From Melaminivora sp034675505 (GTDB lineage Bacteria > Pseudomonadota > Gammaproteobacteria > Burkholderiales > Burkholderiaceae_C), in the NCBI GenBank assembly GCA_034675505.1, contig JAUCDD010000023.1, positions 1 to 64,000 of the forward strand: DNA of 64,000 nucleotides. Reading direction: 5' to 3'. The position numbers and the translations under genes are program-made. The stretch's first letter is position 1. Each line of letters opens with the position of its first letter. Positions 9,965 to 19,410 of the stretch are shown here, in pieces. The notes below the pieces were generated by a model, which ran no database searches, had not been told where the DNA came from, and was given only the letters and a program-made list of their open reading frames with translations.

Positions 9965-11527
9965 TCAGGGCAGCTTGAACAGCTCCAGCGTCTGGCCCAG
10001 CGAGCCGGCGTTGCTGCTCATGGACTTGGCGGCAGCGGCGGACTGCTCGACCAGCGCAGCGTTTTGCTGCGTCATGCGCTCCAGGTCGGTGACGTTCTTG
10101 TTGATCTGCGCCATCCCCTGGCCCTGCTCGCTCGCCGTGTCGCCCATCTGGGCCACAAGCCCCCGCACGTGGCCGACCAGCTCCACCAGCTGGCGCACCG
10201 TCTCGCCCGCCGACTGCATCTGCGCGGCGCCGCGCTCGACCTGGGCGCCGGACTCCTGGATCAGGGTGCGGATCTCGGCCGCAGCGCCGGCGCTGCGCTG
10301 CGCCAGCGCGCGCACCTCGCCCGCCACCACGGCGAAGCCCCGCCCCTGCTCGCCGGCGCGCGCGGCCTCCACGGCGGCGTTCAGGGCCAGGATGTTGGTC
10401 TGGAAGGCGATGCCCTCGATGGTGGCGATGATCTGGCCCATCTGGCGCGAGGACTGCTCGATGGCCTGCACCATGGCGCTGGCCTCGGCCACGGCGCGCC
10501 CGCCCTGCTGCGCCAGGCCGGCGCTGCGCTCGCTCTCGGCCAGCACCTGGCGGGCGCCGGCGGCGGCGTGCTGGGCGGTGGCCGACAGCTGTTCCATGGC
10601 GCTGGCGGTCTGCTCCAGGCTGCCCGCCTGGGCCTCGGTGCGCGAGGACAGGTCCTGCGCGCCCTGGGCCAGCTCCACCGCGATGGCGCCAAAGCCGGCG
10701 ATCTCCAGCCGCGCGTCGCCCACCACGGCGCGCAGGTTGATCTGGATCTGCGACAGCTGCTCCATCAGCAGCGCCAGCGGGTGGCGCTCGTCGCTGGCGG
10801 CGGGCGCCGCAGCCAGGTTGCAGCCGGCGATCTCGCGCGCCACCTGCAGCGCCGCGTCCAGCCCGGCGGTGATGCGCCGGTGAAAGCGCCACAGCATCCA
10901 GGCGCTGATGGCCGCCAGCACCAGCGCCTGGCCCAGCGCCACTGCCGGGCCCGCCCACCCCAGCACAGCGGGCGCCAGCGCCGCTGCCAGCAGCGGCACC
11001 AGCATGGCCGCCAGGCGCTGGGTGAAGGTGGCCCGGCCCAGCCTGCCCACCCAGTCGCGCCAGCCCGTGCGCCGCACATGGCCGGCGTGCAGGACGAAGC
11101 TGCGGCGCCCGGCCTCGCGCTCCTGGCGCAGGCGGGCATACAGCGCCTCGGCCGCCTGGATCTCGTCGCGGCCGGGCTTCTCGCGCACCGACATATAGCC
11201 CTGCAGCTTGCCGTTGGCCATGATGGGGGTGACGTTGGCCCGCACCCAGTAGTGGTCGCCGTTCTTGCGCCGGTTCTTGAGCACGGCGCGCCAGCTGCGG
11301 CCGTTGCCTATGGTGTGCCACAGGTCCTTGAAGGCCTCCGGGGGCATGTCCGGGTGGCGCAGCAGGTTGTGCGGCTGGCCGATCAGCTCCTGCATGGTGT
11401 AGCCGCTGACGCGCGCGAACGCGGCGTTGCAATGCGTCATCCGGCCCTGCTTGTCCGTGGTGGACATGAGCAGCTCGTGGGCCGCAAAGTCGTACTCGTT
11501 CTGGCTGACGGGAAGATTGACTCGCAT
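9965..11527 (-). CDS. Aer-like methyl-accepting chemotaxis protein with N-terminal PAS domain
   Basis: The 520-residue receptor has an N-terminal PAS domain (about residues 10-120; GYTMQELIGQPHNLLRHPDMP is typical of Aer-type redox-sensing PAS), two adjacent membrane segments at about 168-214, and a C-terminal methyl-accepting signalling domain. The kinase-contact hairpin IEGIAFQTNILALNAAVEAA is perfectly conserved. There is no large periplasmic domain, so it probably senses energy or redox state inside the cell and signals to CheA/CheW. The ATG at 11527 gives a PAS N-terminus like that of Aer homologues; the frame is open far upstream but without homology. It converges with queF. Confidence 0.92.
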   Translation of the reverse strand: MRVNLPVSQNEYDFAAHELLMSTTDKQGRMTHCNAAFARVSGYTMQELIGQPHNLLRHPDMPPEAFKDLWHTIGNGRSWRAVLKNRRKNGDHYWVRANVTPIMANGKLQGYMSVREKPGRDEIQAAEALYARLRQEREAGRRSFVLHAGHVRRTGWRDWVGRLGRATFTQRLAAMLVPLLAAALAPAVLGWAGPAVALGQALVLAAISAWMLWRFHRRITAGLDAALQVAREIAGCNLAAAPAASDERHPLALLMEQLSQIQINLRAVVGDARLEIAGFGAIAVELAQGAQDLSSRTEAQAGSLEQTASAMEQLSATAQHAAAGARQVLAESERSAGLAQQGGRAVAEASAMVQAIEQSSRQMGQIIATIEGIAFQTNILALNAAVEAARAGEQGRGFAVVAGEVRALAQRSAGAAAEIRTLIQESGAQVERGAAQMQSAGETVRQLVELVGHVRGLVAQMGDTASEQGQGMAQINKNVTDLERMTQQNAALVEQSAAAAKSMSSNAGSLGQTLELFKLP

Positions 11528-11619
11528 GCCGGCGCCCCTGGAGTTCACCAGCCGCCAGCGTAGCCTGATGTGCCAGCCGCGTGCCGCCCGGCCAGCAGGG
11601 GGAAACCCCCGATGCCGCT

Positions 11620-12826
11620 TCAGAACAGCTGCGCGCAGGCCGCCGCGCCAGGGCCCTGCAGGCCTGGCGCATCCAGGCGCGCCAGCGACCCCACGCGCAC
11701 GCCCAGCAGGCGCAGCGGCTGCGCCAGCGGCACGCGCTTGAGGCACAGGCCGGCGGCGCGGCGGATGACGGCCGCATCCTGCGTGTGCTGGGCCAGCGTC
11801 TGGTCGCGCGTGGCGATGCGGAAGTCGCCGTAGCGCAGCTTGATGCCTATGGTCTTGCCCACGTAGCCCTTGCGCGCCAGGTCGGCGGCGACTTGCTGGC
11901 ACAGCTCGGTGAAGATGCGCGAGAGCTCGGCGCGGTCGCGCACCGCGTGCAGGTCGCGCTCGAAAGTCGTCTCGCGGCTCATGGACACCGGCTCGCTGTG
12001 CGTCACCACCGGGCGCTCGTCGCGCCCCCCCCAGGCCGCGTCGTGCAGCCAGGCGCCATAGGCGCGGCCGAAGTGCGCCTGCAGCCAGCTGCGCTCGGCG
12101 CGCGGCCAGCTCGCCTATGCTGCGGATGCCGTGGCGCTGCAGCTTCTCGTCGGCCTTGGGGCCCACGCCGTTGAGCTTGCGGCAGTCCAGCGGCCAGACC
12201 AGCGCCTGCAGCTCGTGCGGCTGCACGATGGAGATGCCGCGCGGCTTGTTGAATTCGCTGGCCAGCTTGGCCAGCAGCTTATTGGGCGCCACGCCGATCG
12301 AGCAGGTCAGCCCCGTGGCCGCGTGGATGGCGCGCTGCAGCACCAGCGCCAGGGCCCGGCCGCCCTCCTCCTGCCCACCTGCGGCATGCGTGAAGTCGAT
12401 GTACACCTCGTCCACGCCGCGGTCCTCCATGACCGGGGCGTGCGCCACGATGACTTCCTTGAAGCGGCGCGAGAAGCGCCGGTACTCGGCAAAGTCCACC
12501 GGCAGCCGGATGGCCTGCGGGCACAGGTGGGCGTTCTTCATCAGCCCCATGGCCGAGCCCAGGCCGAAGGCGCGCGCCGGGTAGGTGGCCGTGGTGATCA
12601 CCCCCCGGCCCACGTAGTCGGCCAGGCGGTCGAAGCCGGACAGCGGGGCGGCGTGCAGCCGCCCGGCGTAGCCGGCCGCCAGGGCCTCGTCGCGGGCGCT
12701 GCGGCCCCCGCCGATCACCGCCGGCAGGCCCGCCAGCTGCGGGTAGCGCAGCAGTTCCACGGAGGCGTAGAACGCATCCATGTCCAGGTGGGCAATGCGG
12801 CGGGGCGGGTGGGCAGCAGCGGTCAC
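11620..12826 (-). CDS. dinB: DNA polymerase IV (Y family), frameshifted
   Basis: DinB is an error-prone translesion polymerase. The N-terminal part has the Y-family metal site (LDMDAFYASVE), the second acidic motif GVDEVYIDFT, and the TCSIGVAPNKLLAKLASEFNKP fingers/palm block. The thumb helix-hairpin-helix LNGVGPKADEKLQRHGI follows. The little-finger domain is in another frame: an extra base near 12098 (GCGCGCCGAGCGC where family and left arm have GCGCGCGAGCGC) shifts the frame before SRETTFERDL. Start is GTG at 12826, the only sensible start before the conserved RRIAHLDMDAF. No beta-clamp motif of the usual form is obvious; the tail ends AACAQLF. The frameshift is probably a sequence error. 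Confidence 0.85.
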
Positions 12827-12918
12827 GGGCGCGCATTGTGGCGCGCGGGGCAAGGCCGGTCCCGTGAAGGTGTTCTGGCAGGCGGCAGCAGGCGCCCGCG
12901 CGCGCTCACGCCCGGCGC

Positions 12919-13851
12919 TCAGCCCCCGGCACAGACCAGCACCAGCCCCACCAGCATCAGCCCCAGGCCGACGCGCTCCAGCCGGCTGAAGGACTCGCCC
13001 AGGCGGCGCGACACCAGGTAGCCGAACACCACCTCGACCATGCCCAGCGTGCGCACCTGGGCCGCGCCCTGCATGGCATACGCCGTGAACCAGGCCAGCG
13101 AGGCCGCCGCACCCGCGCTGCCGGCCAGCAGCGACACCCGCCAGGCGCGCGCCAGCGGCGCCAGCCCGGCCGGCGCCCTCCAGGCGATCCACGCCCCCAG
13201 CCCCACGCTTTGCAGCGCCTGCGCCAGCAGCACGCCCCAGGCGCCGGACAGCCACGGCGGCGCATCGCCCAGCGCCAGCGCGGCGCCGCGAAAGCCCACC
13301 GTGCCCACGGCAAAGCAGGCGCCGCAAACCAGCCCGTACAGCGCCGCGCGCCCCTGGCCGGCCCCGCCTGCGGACAGGCCGCGCGGGGGCAGCGACAGCA
13401 GCACCACGCCAGCCGTCGCCACCCCCATGGCCAGCAGCGCCAGGGTGCCGGGCAGCTCGCCCAGCAGCACGGCGGCGAACAGGGCCACCTGCAGCACCTC
13501 GGACTTGGACAGGGTCACCGCGACGGCGAAATTGCGCTCCTGCATGGCCAGCAGCAGCGCTGCCGTGGCGGCGACCTGGAAGAAGGCCCCCAGCGCGATC
13601 CAGCCGGCCCAGGTCCAGGAGAACTGCGGCCACGGCTGCCCGCCCGGCAGCGCGTACAGCAGCCCCAGCCAGGCAGCGGCAAACGGCAGGCCGAACAGGA
13701 AGCGCACCAGCGTGGCGGCCAGCGTGCCGACTTCGCTGGTCAGCGAGCGCTGCGCCGCGTTGCGCACGGTCTGCGCCAGGGCGGCGAACAGCACCACCGG
13801 CACCCACAGGCCGGCCAGCAGGGTCGAGAAGGAGGACGAGGAGACAGTCAT
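12919..13851 (-). CDS. EamA/DMT-family transporter
   Basis: A 310-residue inner-membrane protein with about ten hydrophobic helices in two EamA repeats, as in drug/metabolite transporters that export amino acids or related small molecules. A conserved RFLFGLPFAAAW segment follows helix 2, and FAVAVTLSKSEVLQVALFA is typical of the family. ATG 13851 (MTVSSSSF) is chosen because the open frame upstream has no membrane character and overlaps the dispersed repeat. It is 92 bases upstream of dinB on the same strand. The substrate cannot be inferred. Confidence 0.85.
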   Translation of the reverse strand: MTVSSSSFSTLLAGLWVPVVLFAALAQTVRNAAQRSLTSEVGTLAATLVRFLFGLPFAAAWLGLLYALPGGQPWPQFSWTWAGWIALGAFFQVAATAALLLAMQERNFAVAVTLSKSEVLQVALFAAVLLGELPGTLALLAMGVATAGVVLLSLPPRGLSAGGAGQGRAALYGLVCGACFAVGTVGFRGAALALGDAPPWLSGAWGVLLAQALQSVGLGAWIAWRAPAGLAPLARAWRVSLLAGSAGAAASLAWFTAYAMQGAAQVRTLGMVEVVFGYLVSRRLGESFSRLERVGLGLMLVGLVLVCAGG

Positions 13852-13960
13852 GGCAGCGGCGCAGTATGGCGGGCGACGGCCGCCGCCCGCCCCGGCATTT
13901 GGCGAGGCCGGCCGCTGTGCATGGCGATGGTGCGGCAGTGGCCTGCACGCCGACCACCCT

Positions 13961-14025
13961 GGAAAAATCAAGCCAGAAAACGCTTGAGCCGTTGGAAACG
14001 CTACGGCAGCAGCTATCAATTTAGC
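13961..14025 (+). repeat. Dispersed 65-bp repeat, copy H
   Basis: A divergent member. It keeps the A-rich left block (GGAAAAATCAAGCCAGAAAA) and the right block AGCTATCAATTTAGC, but lacks the central GCCGGCGTC. It occupies much of the 294-base gap between the EamA gene and the 2-hydroxy-acid dehydrogenase gene; nothing else is recognisable in that gap. Confidence 0.55.
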
Positions 14026-14145
14026 CAGCCTGGAGCGTTGTTTCAGACACTTCGCCGCTCGCGGTCGATGATTTGGCAACCTGCCGCGCACAAGTAATTT
14101 CGGCACCGCGGGCCGTTACCCCTGCCCTCTCTCAGGGAGTGGGAG

Positions 14146-15318
14146 TCAGGCCACGGGCGGCAGCGGGTAGGTGCCCGGCACCAGGATGCCGCGGTCCACG
14201 TTCTGCAGGCTGGTGTGGCCGCAAAACGCCATGGTCACGTCCAGCTCCTTGTAGATCAGCTCCAGCGCGCGCGTCACGCCGGCCTCGCCAAAGGCGCCCA
14301 GGCCATAGACCATGGCGCGGCCGATCATGGTGCCGCGCGCGCCCAGGGCCCAGGCTTTCAGCACGTCCTGGCCGCTCCGGATGCCGCCGTCCATCCAGAC
14401 CTCGGTCTGGCTGCCCACGGCGCTGACGATGGCCGGCAGCGCTGCAATCGACGACGGCGCGCCATCCAGCTGTCGCCCGCCGTGGTTGCTGACGACGATG
14501 GCGTCGGCGCCGTGGCGCACCGCAAGCATGGCGTCCTCGACTTCCATGATGCCCTTGAGGATCAGCTTGCCGCCCCACTGCTCCTTGACCCAGGCCACGT
14601 CGGCCCAGGACAGGCGCGGGTCGAACTGCTCGTTGGTCCAGGCGGCGAGCGACTTCATGTCCGACACGCCCTTCACGTGCCCCACCAGGTTGCGGAAGGT
14701 ATGCCGCCGCGTGCCGGCCATGCTGAGGCACCAGCGCGGCTTGGTCATCAGGTTGGCGATGTTGGCCAGCGTGGGCCGGGGCGGCGCCGACAGGCCGTTC
14801 TTGATGTCCTTGTGGCGCTGGCCGATGACCTGCAGGTCCAGGGTGAGCACCAGCGCGCTGCATTTCGCGTCCTTGGCGCGCTGGATCATGCGCGCCATGG
14901 ATTCGCGGTCGCGCATCATGTACAGCTGGAACCAGAACGGCGCGCTGGTGTGCGTGGCGATGTCCTCGATGGAGCAGATGCTCATGGTCGAGAGCGTGAA
15001 CGGGATGCCGAACTTCTCGGCTGCGCGCGCGGCGTGGATCTCGCCGTCGGCGTGCTGCATGCCGGTCAGGCCCACGGGGGCGATGGCCACCGGCATCTTC
15101 GCCGCCTGGCCGACCATGGCGGCCGCGCAGCTGCGCCCTTCCATGTTCACCGCCACGCGCTGGCGCAGCTTGATGGGCGCGAAATCGCGCTCGTTGGCGC
15201 GGTAGGTGCCCTCGGTCCACGAGCCCGAATCGGCGTAGTCGTAGAACATGCGCGGCACGCGCCGCTCGGCGATGCGCCGCAGGTCTTCGATGGTGGTGAT
15301 CTTGGAGAGGTCGGGCAT
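14146..15318 (-). CDS. lldD: FMN-dependent 2-hydroxy-acid dehydrogenase (LldD-like)
   Basis: This 390-residue enzyme belongs to the FMN alpha-hydroxy-acid oxidase family (L-lactate dehydrogenase LldD, glycolate and mandelate enzymes), which oxidise L-2-hydroxy acids to 2-oxo acids and pass electrons to the respiratory chain. Visible landmarks are YADSGSWTEGTYRANERDF near residue 25, the FMN-binding PVAIAPVGLTGM, the catalytic histidine in VVSNHGGRQLDG (about 280), and the phosphate-binding DGGIRSGQDVLKA...GRAMVYG. Start ATG 15318 follows a GGAG at good spacing. Lactate is the commonest substrate of close relatives, but another short hydroxy acid cannot be excluded. Confidence 0.88.
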   Translation of the reverse strand: MPDLSKITTIEDLRRIAERRVPRMFYDYADSGSWTEGTYRANERDFAPIKLRQRVAVNMEGRSCAAAMVGQAAKMPVAIAPVGLTGMQHADGEIHAARAAEKFGIPFTLSTMSICSIEDIATHTSAPFWFQLYMMRDRESMARMIQRAKDAKCSALVLTLDLQVIGQRHKDIKNGLSAPPRPTLANIANLMTKPRWCLSMAGTRRHTFRNLVGHVKGVSDMKSLAAWTNEQFDPRLSWADVAWVKEQWGGKLILKGIMEVEDAMLAVRHGADAIVVSNHGGRQLDGAPSSIAALPAIVSAVGSQTEVWMDGGIRSGQDVLKAWALGARGTMIGRAMVYGLGAFGEAGVTRALELIYKELDVTMAFCGHTSLQNVDRGILVPGTYPLPPVA

Positions 15319-15431
15319 GGGGGAGGCTCCTGGCAGGCGCGCGCACGGCAGCGAATCGCCAATGGTAGGGCGGCCAGGATGCGGCCGGCGTGAGGCTTTT
15401 TTGCCCTGCCTGAAAAAAATGCAGCCGCCGC

Positions 15432-16361
15432 TCAGGCCCGGCGCACCAGCGCCACGCCAGCAATCGTCAGCGCAAAGCCCAGCAGCTGCACCAGCGTCAG
15501 CGTCTCGCCCAGGATGGCCCAGGACTGCAGGGCCGCCAGCGGCGGCACAATCAGCAGCAGCGCCGCCGTGCGCGTGGCCTCGCCATGGCGCATGAGCCAG
15601 ATCAGAAGCGTGGCGCCGCCCACCGACAGCACCAGCACGGCATAGGCAAAGTAGCCCCACAGCAGCGGCGAGTGGTCCCAGCGCGGCTCGCCGAAGACCA
15701 GCGCCGTCAGCGCCAGCACGGCCACCGCGCCCAGGTTCTGCACGCAGCTGGCGCTGCGCAGGTCGCCGGCGGCCAGCGGGTGCTTTTGCACCATGGAGCC
15801 CACCGTGAGCGCCACGATGGCGCCAATCGCCACCAGCACCACGGCCGGGGCCAGCGGCGCGCCGGCACTGGCCGACAGGCGCGGCCACAGCACCAGCGCC
15901 ACGCCGCCAAAGCCCAGCACCAGCCCGGCCCAGGTGCGCGCGGCCAGGCGCTGGCGCAGCACCAGCACGCTGATCAGAGCCGTCAGCAGCGGCTGCAGCG
16001 CACCCACCAGCGCCATGATGCCGGCGCCCAGCCCCTTGGACATGGCCCACCAGCCCGGGCCCAGGTACAGCCCGCTCATCAAGGCGCCGGCCAGCAGGTG
16101 CAGGCCTATGCGCCGCACGCCGCGCGGCCAGGCCACGCGCGCGGCCAGCGCGGCGGCGGCAAACAGCAGCGACACGCAGGCAAAGCGCAGCGCCAGGAAC
16201 CAGAACGGGTCGGCGTGGTTGCTGGCATCGCGCCCGACCAGGAAGCCCGACGACCAGATGAGCACGAAGGCCAGCGGTGCGGTGAGTTGCGCGGTGCGGG
16301 AGGTGCTGGCAGCGGCAGTGCCGGGATGGGCGGGGGTGTCGTTGGCGGGCGGATGCGGCAT
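15432..16361 (-). CDS. EamA/DMT-family transporter
   Basis: A 309-residue membrane protein with ten predicted helices in two EamA repeats; it begins after a short polar N-terminus with FVLIWSSGFLVGRDASNHADPFWFLALRF, the usual family opening. It ends with a short basic tail, VRRA. It starts nine bases after the pbpC stop, so it is probably the last gene of the HEPN-pbpC operon. Likely an exporter of small metabolites; the substrate is unknown. Confidence 0.87.
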   Translation of the reverse strand: MPHPPANDTPAHPGTAAASTSRTAQLTAPLAFVLIWSSGFLVGRDASNHADPFWFLALRFACVSLLFAAAALAARVAWPRGVRRIGLHLLAGALMSGLYLGPGWWAMSKGLGAGIMALVGALQPLLTALISVLVLRQRLAARTWAGLVLGFGGVALVLWPRLSASAGAPLAPAVVLVAIGAIVALTVGSMVQKHPLAAGDLRSASCVQNLGAVAVLALTALVFGEPRWDHSPLLWGYFAYAVLVLSVGGATLLIWLMRHGEATRTAALLLIVPPLAALQSWAILGETLTLVQLLGFALTIAGVALVRRA

Positions 16362-16370
16362 GGCCGATTG

Positions 16371-18629
16371 TCAGGGACGGGCGCCGCGCACGCCGGCGCC
16401 GCGCACCTCGATCTGCACGCTGTCCAGCACCTGGCCGCGCCCGTCCACCAGCTCCACCTGGTGGCGGCCGGGCCAGGGCAGCCAGCTCCACTCGGGCCCG
16501 CGCGCGAGCACCCGGCCCCGGATGCGCCAGGCCAGGGCCTGCGCCGCAGGCGCGTCGCCGGCCACGAAGCGCAGCCGCTGGTGCGCCGGCGGGATGTCCG
16601 GGTCCAGCGCGACGATGGTGCCGGGCGCGGGCGCCAGGATGCGGGCCAGGCGGGCCCCGGAGGCCGGATTTGGATCGTTTTGGCCTGTTGCCGGCGTATT
16701 CACTGGGCCTGCAGCTACAGTATCAATAGCAAAAAGGGCCTGCTGCGTGCCGCGCAGGAACCATTCCTGGCGCGCACTCTCGATCCAGGCGCCGGCGCCT
16801 TGCGGCGCAGCGGCGAAGCGCACGTCCTGGCGCACCACGCCGGCCGGCGCGCGCGGCGCGCGGCTGGGCACGCTGCGGTGCAGCCAGCCCATCAGCCCGG
16901 CCCAGACGGGCGCGGCGCCGCTGGTGCCGCTCACGTCGTGCATGGCCGCGCCGCTGGCATTGCCCACCCACACGGCGACGGTGTAGCGCTCGCTCCAGCC
17001 CACGGCCCAGTTGTCGCGCATGTCCTTGCTGGTGCCGGTCTTGACGGCGCTCCAAAAGCGCGTGGCCAGCACGCTGTCGGTGCCAAAGGTGCGCACGCGG
17101 GCCTGGGGGTCCGCCAGGATGTCGCCCACGATGAAGGCCGCGCCGCCGTCCAGCGCCTGCACCGTCCGGCCCGCCTCGGTGCCGCCGGTGCTGCCGGTGC
17201 TGCCGGCGCGCAGCCGCACGGGGGCGTAGGCGCCGCCCCGGGCCAGCGCGCGGTAAGCGTTGGCCAGCTGCAGCAGCCGCACCTCGCTGCTGCCCAGCGC
17301 CAGGCTGTAGCCGTAGTAGCCGCCGCTCTCGGCCAGGCCCAGCCCAAGGCGCTGCAGCTGGCTGAAAAAGGCATCGGGCGTGACCATGACCAGCGTGCGC
17401 ACCGCCGGCACGTTGAGTGACGCCGCCAGCGCCGTGCGCACCGATACCTGGCCCTTGAACTGGCGGTCGTAGTTCTGCGGGATGTACAGCCCGCCGGCGG
17501 TGGGGATGTGGGCGCTGGAGTCCTCGACCAGCGAGGCGGCGGTGAGGCGCCGCTCGGCGATCGCCTGCGCGTACAGGAAGGGCTTGAGCGTGGAGCCGGG
17601 CTGGCGCAGGGCCAGCACGCCGTCCACCTCGCCGGCCTGGCTCAGCGGGCCGGACGAGCCCACCCAGGCCAGCACCTCGCCGCTGGCGTTGTCCAGCACC
17701 ACCAGCGCGCCGTCCTGCACGTTGCGCCCGGCCAGTTCGCGCAGGTGGCGCGCCAGCAGCTCGCCGGCCACGCGCTGCAGGGACGCGCTCAAGGGGGTGC
17801 GCTCGCCGCGCCGCGCGGCGTCGGTGCCGGCCTCGCGCAGCCACTGGCGCGCAAAGTGCGGGGCGATGCCTTCGCTGGCCGGCCAGCCGCGCCGCGCGAG
17901 CGCAGCGGCGGTAAACAGGTCAAGCGCATCGCAGTCGGGCGCGCCCGCCCCCGGCGCGCGCATGTCGCGCAGTACGGCGCAGGCGCGCCGGGCCACCTGG
18001 GGCGCGGGCGCATTGGGCGCGCGCACCAGGGCGGCGGCCACGGCGGCTTCGCGCTCGTCCAGGCCGTGCGCGGCCTTGCCGAACAGCGTGCGCGCCAGCG
18101 CGTCCAGGCCCACCAGCTCACCGCGAAACGGCACCAGGTTCAGGTAGGCCTCCAGGATCTGGTCCTTGCGCCAGCGCCGGTCCAGCACCTGCGCGGCCAC
18201 GGCCTGGCCGAGTTTTTGCGGCACGCTGCGCCCGCCGGCCCCGCGCTGCCAGTCCTCGTCCAGCAGGCCGGCCAGCTGCATGGTGATGGTGCTGGCGCCG
18301 CGCGTGCGCCGGCTCCACAGGTTGGCCCAGGCAGCGGCCGAGACGGCCGCCCAGTCCACCCCGCTGTGCTCGTAGAAGTGCCGGTCCTCGCTCAGCACCA
18401 GGGCGGTGCGCAGCGCAGGGGACACGTCGGCCAGGGCCAGCCACGGGCCCCGGCGCACGCTGGCATCCAGCCGCACGCGCTGCAGCGGCTCGCCCTCGCG
18501 CGAGAGCAGCCAGGCGTCCGAGGGCTGGTGCGCTGCGCGCACTTCGTCGAACGTCGGCAGCGCCCGCGCCAGCGGCGCAGCGAGCAGCAGGCACCACAGG
18601 AGCAGCCGGGGCAGCAGGCGGCGCGGCAC
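16371..18629 (-). CDS. pbpC: Penicillin-binding protein 1C
   Basis: A class A bifunctional peptidoglycan synthase of 752 residues (E. coli PbpC is 770). After an N-terminal membrane anchor (LLPRLLLWCLLLAAPLA) come the transglycosylase domain with its catalytic glutamate in SEDRHFYEHSGVDW, the transpeptidase domain with the serine in PGSTLKPF and KTGTSKDM, and a C-terminal BiPBP_C beta domain. No ATG fits. GTG 18629 is chosen because it lies just before the anchor and has AAGG upstream; it is eight bases after the upstream stop. A dispersed repeat (16669-16730) lies in frame in the linker before BiPBP_C. In E. coli pbpC sits beside an alpha-2-macroglobulin gene; here that gene is 8.7 kb away. 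Confidence 0.93.
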   Translation of the reverse strand: MPRRLLPRLLLWCLLLAAPLARALPTFDEVRAAHQPSDAWLLSREGEPLQRVRLDASVRRGPWLALADVSPALRTALVLSEDRHFYEHSGVDWAAVSAAAWANLWSRRTRGASTITMQLAGLLDEDWQRGAGGRSVPQKLGQAVAAQVLDRRWRKDQILEAYLNLVPFRGELVGLDALARTLFGKAAHGLDEREAAVAAALVRAPNAPAPQVARRACAVLRDMRAPGAGAPDCDALDLFTAAALARRGWPASEGIAPHFARQWLREAGTDAARRGERTPLSASLQRVAGELLARHLRELAGRNVQDGALVVLDNASGEVLAWVGSSGPLSQAGEVDGVLALRQPGSTLKPFLYAQAIAERRLTAASLVEDSSAHIPTAGGLYIPQNYDRQFKGQVSVRTALAASLNVPAVRTLVMVTPDAFFSQLQRLGLGLAESGGYYGYSLALGSSEVRLLQLANAYRALARGGAYAPVRLRAGSTGSTGGTEAGRTVQALDGGAAFIVGDILADPQARVRTFGTDSVLATRFWSAVKTGTSKDMRDNWAVGWSERYTVAVWVGNASGAAMHDVSGTSGAAPVWAGLMGWLHRSVPSRAPRAPAGVVRQDVRFAAAPQGAGAWIESARQEWFLRGTQQALFAIDTVAAGPVNTPATGQNDPNPASGARLARILAPAPGTIVALDPDIPPAHQRLRFVAGDAPAAQALAWRIRGRVLARGPEWSWLPWPGRHQVELVDGRGQVLDSVQIEVRGAGVRGARP
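16669..16730 (+). repeat. Dispersed 65-bp repeat, copy C (inside pbpC)
   Basis: Blocks TTTGGATCGTTTTGG, GCCGGCGTA, CAGCTACAGTATCAATAGC. It lies antisense and in frame within pbpC, encoding the low-complexity linker AIDTVAAGPVNTPATGQNDP between the transpeptidase and C-terminal domains. It is clearly poorer in GC than the flanking codons. Confidence 0.65.
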
Positions 18630-18637
18630 GGGCCTTG

Positions 18638-19324
18638 TCAGGCAGGCACGACCGGGTAGATCGGCCGGCCCTGGAACTGCCCGGGGTGGCGCATCATGAC
18701 GTCCAGCAGCACCGGCAGCATGCGCGCCAGCAGCGCGCGCCCGTCGCGCACCTGCGCGCGGTTGACCGAGCTGTTCCAGGTCGCGCCGCCGTGCATCAGC
18801 TGGTTGCGCAGCGTGTACAGGCGCACGAACACCTCGTAGAGCACGCCCTCGGTGTCCTGCTGCGCCAGTGCCTGGTGCACGCGCTGGCGCGCCTTGTCGA
18901 AGTCCTCGCGCCAGTAGTCGGGCGTGCTGCCGTCGCTGCGCGGGTTGTTCAGCGCGTCCCAGAAGGGCTGGAAGACGTAGCGGTTGTCCAGCAGCAGCCG
19001 CACCGGGCCGGGGAAGACCTGCCAGACCAGCGCCGCCAACGCCTTGTCCCGGTCCAGGCGGCACAGGTCGGACAGATAGCTGCGAAAGCGCTGCTGCTCG
19101 GAAGTGCTGCCCGGCGCCTGGCCCAGGTCCTGCGCATAGGCGGCGTTGAAGGCGATCCACAGGCAGATGAAGGCCACGTCGTCGTCGCCCGCCTGCGCCT
19201 CGGCGCGCTGCAGCCAGCTCAAGGCGCGGTGCATGCGCAGGGTGAAGGGGGTGCGCTCGGTGGCGATCAGGCTTTGGTGGCGCTGGGCCAGCGTGGCGGC
19301 GGTCGATGCGGGTGCAGGCGTCAT
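18638..19324 (-). CDS. HEPN-like domain protein, function unknown
   Basis: I do not recognise a named family for this roughly 228-residue soluble protein. It is largely helical, contains FICLWIAFNAAYAQDLG and, near the C-terminus, LRNQLMHGGATW, which fits the RX4-6H motif (RNQLMH) of HEPN ribonuclease-like domains. HEPN proteins are common as toxins, RNA-cleaving partners or nucleotide-binding modules; the role here is unknown. ATG 19324 is preferred. An upstream in-frame ATG at 19402 would add 26 residues and leave only 21 bases to the divergent brnT. The stop lies eight bases before the pbpC start, so the two are probably co-transcribed. Confidence 0.6.
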   Translation of the reverse strand: MTPAPASTAATLAQRHQSLIATERTPFTLRMHRALSWLQRAEAQAGDDDVAFICLWIAFNAAYAQDLGQAPGSTSEQQRFRSYLSDLCRLDRDKALAALVWQVFPGPVRLLLDNRYVFQPFWDALNNPRSDGSTPDYWREDFDKARQRVHQALAQQDTEGVLYEVFVRLYTLRNQLMHGGATWNSSVNRAQVRDGRALLARMLPVLLDVMMRHPGQFQGRPIYPVVPA

Positions 19325-19410
19325 GGGAGCAAAGTGGGTGGCGTTGGATGGGGCAGACAGGAATGATGCCGCAAGCTGCTGAAGGGCCGAGCGGCGGGTC
19401 ATCTATTTAT

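Larger units (their letters stand above)
7034..14019 (+). repeat. Right arm of giant inverted repeat (authentic copy)
   Basis: Mirror partner of 1-6989. Here the genes are intact except for one frameshift in dinB, and the sequence runs on into ordinary chromosome at 14020, so this is the copy to annotate. The similarity to the left arm stops after AGCTATCAA at 14019, which corresponds to base 1 of the window; the pairing therefore ends because the window ends, not at a recognisable element boundary. No terminal repeats, target duplications or transposase are present at either edge. Confidence 0.88.

Noticed and set aside
9965..13957. 1330-codon minus-strand frame suggesting a giant transporter-polymerase-chemoreceptor fusion
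   Set aside because: The receptor and the dinB N-terminal part happen to share a frame without stops; each has its own start and family-length product, and the transporter is in a different frame.
1..14019. Giant inverted repeat as a transposon, amplified locus or linear-replicon telomere
   Set aside because: No transposase, terminal repeats or target duplications. The centre carries adapter-like bases, and one arm has raw-read errors throughout.
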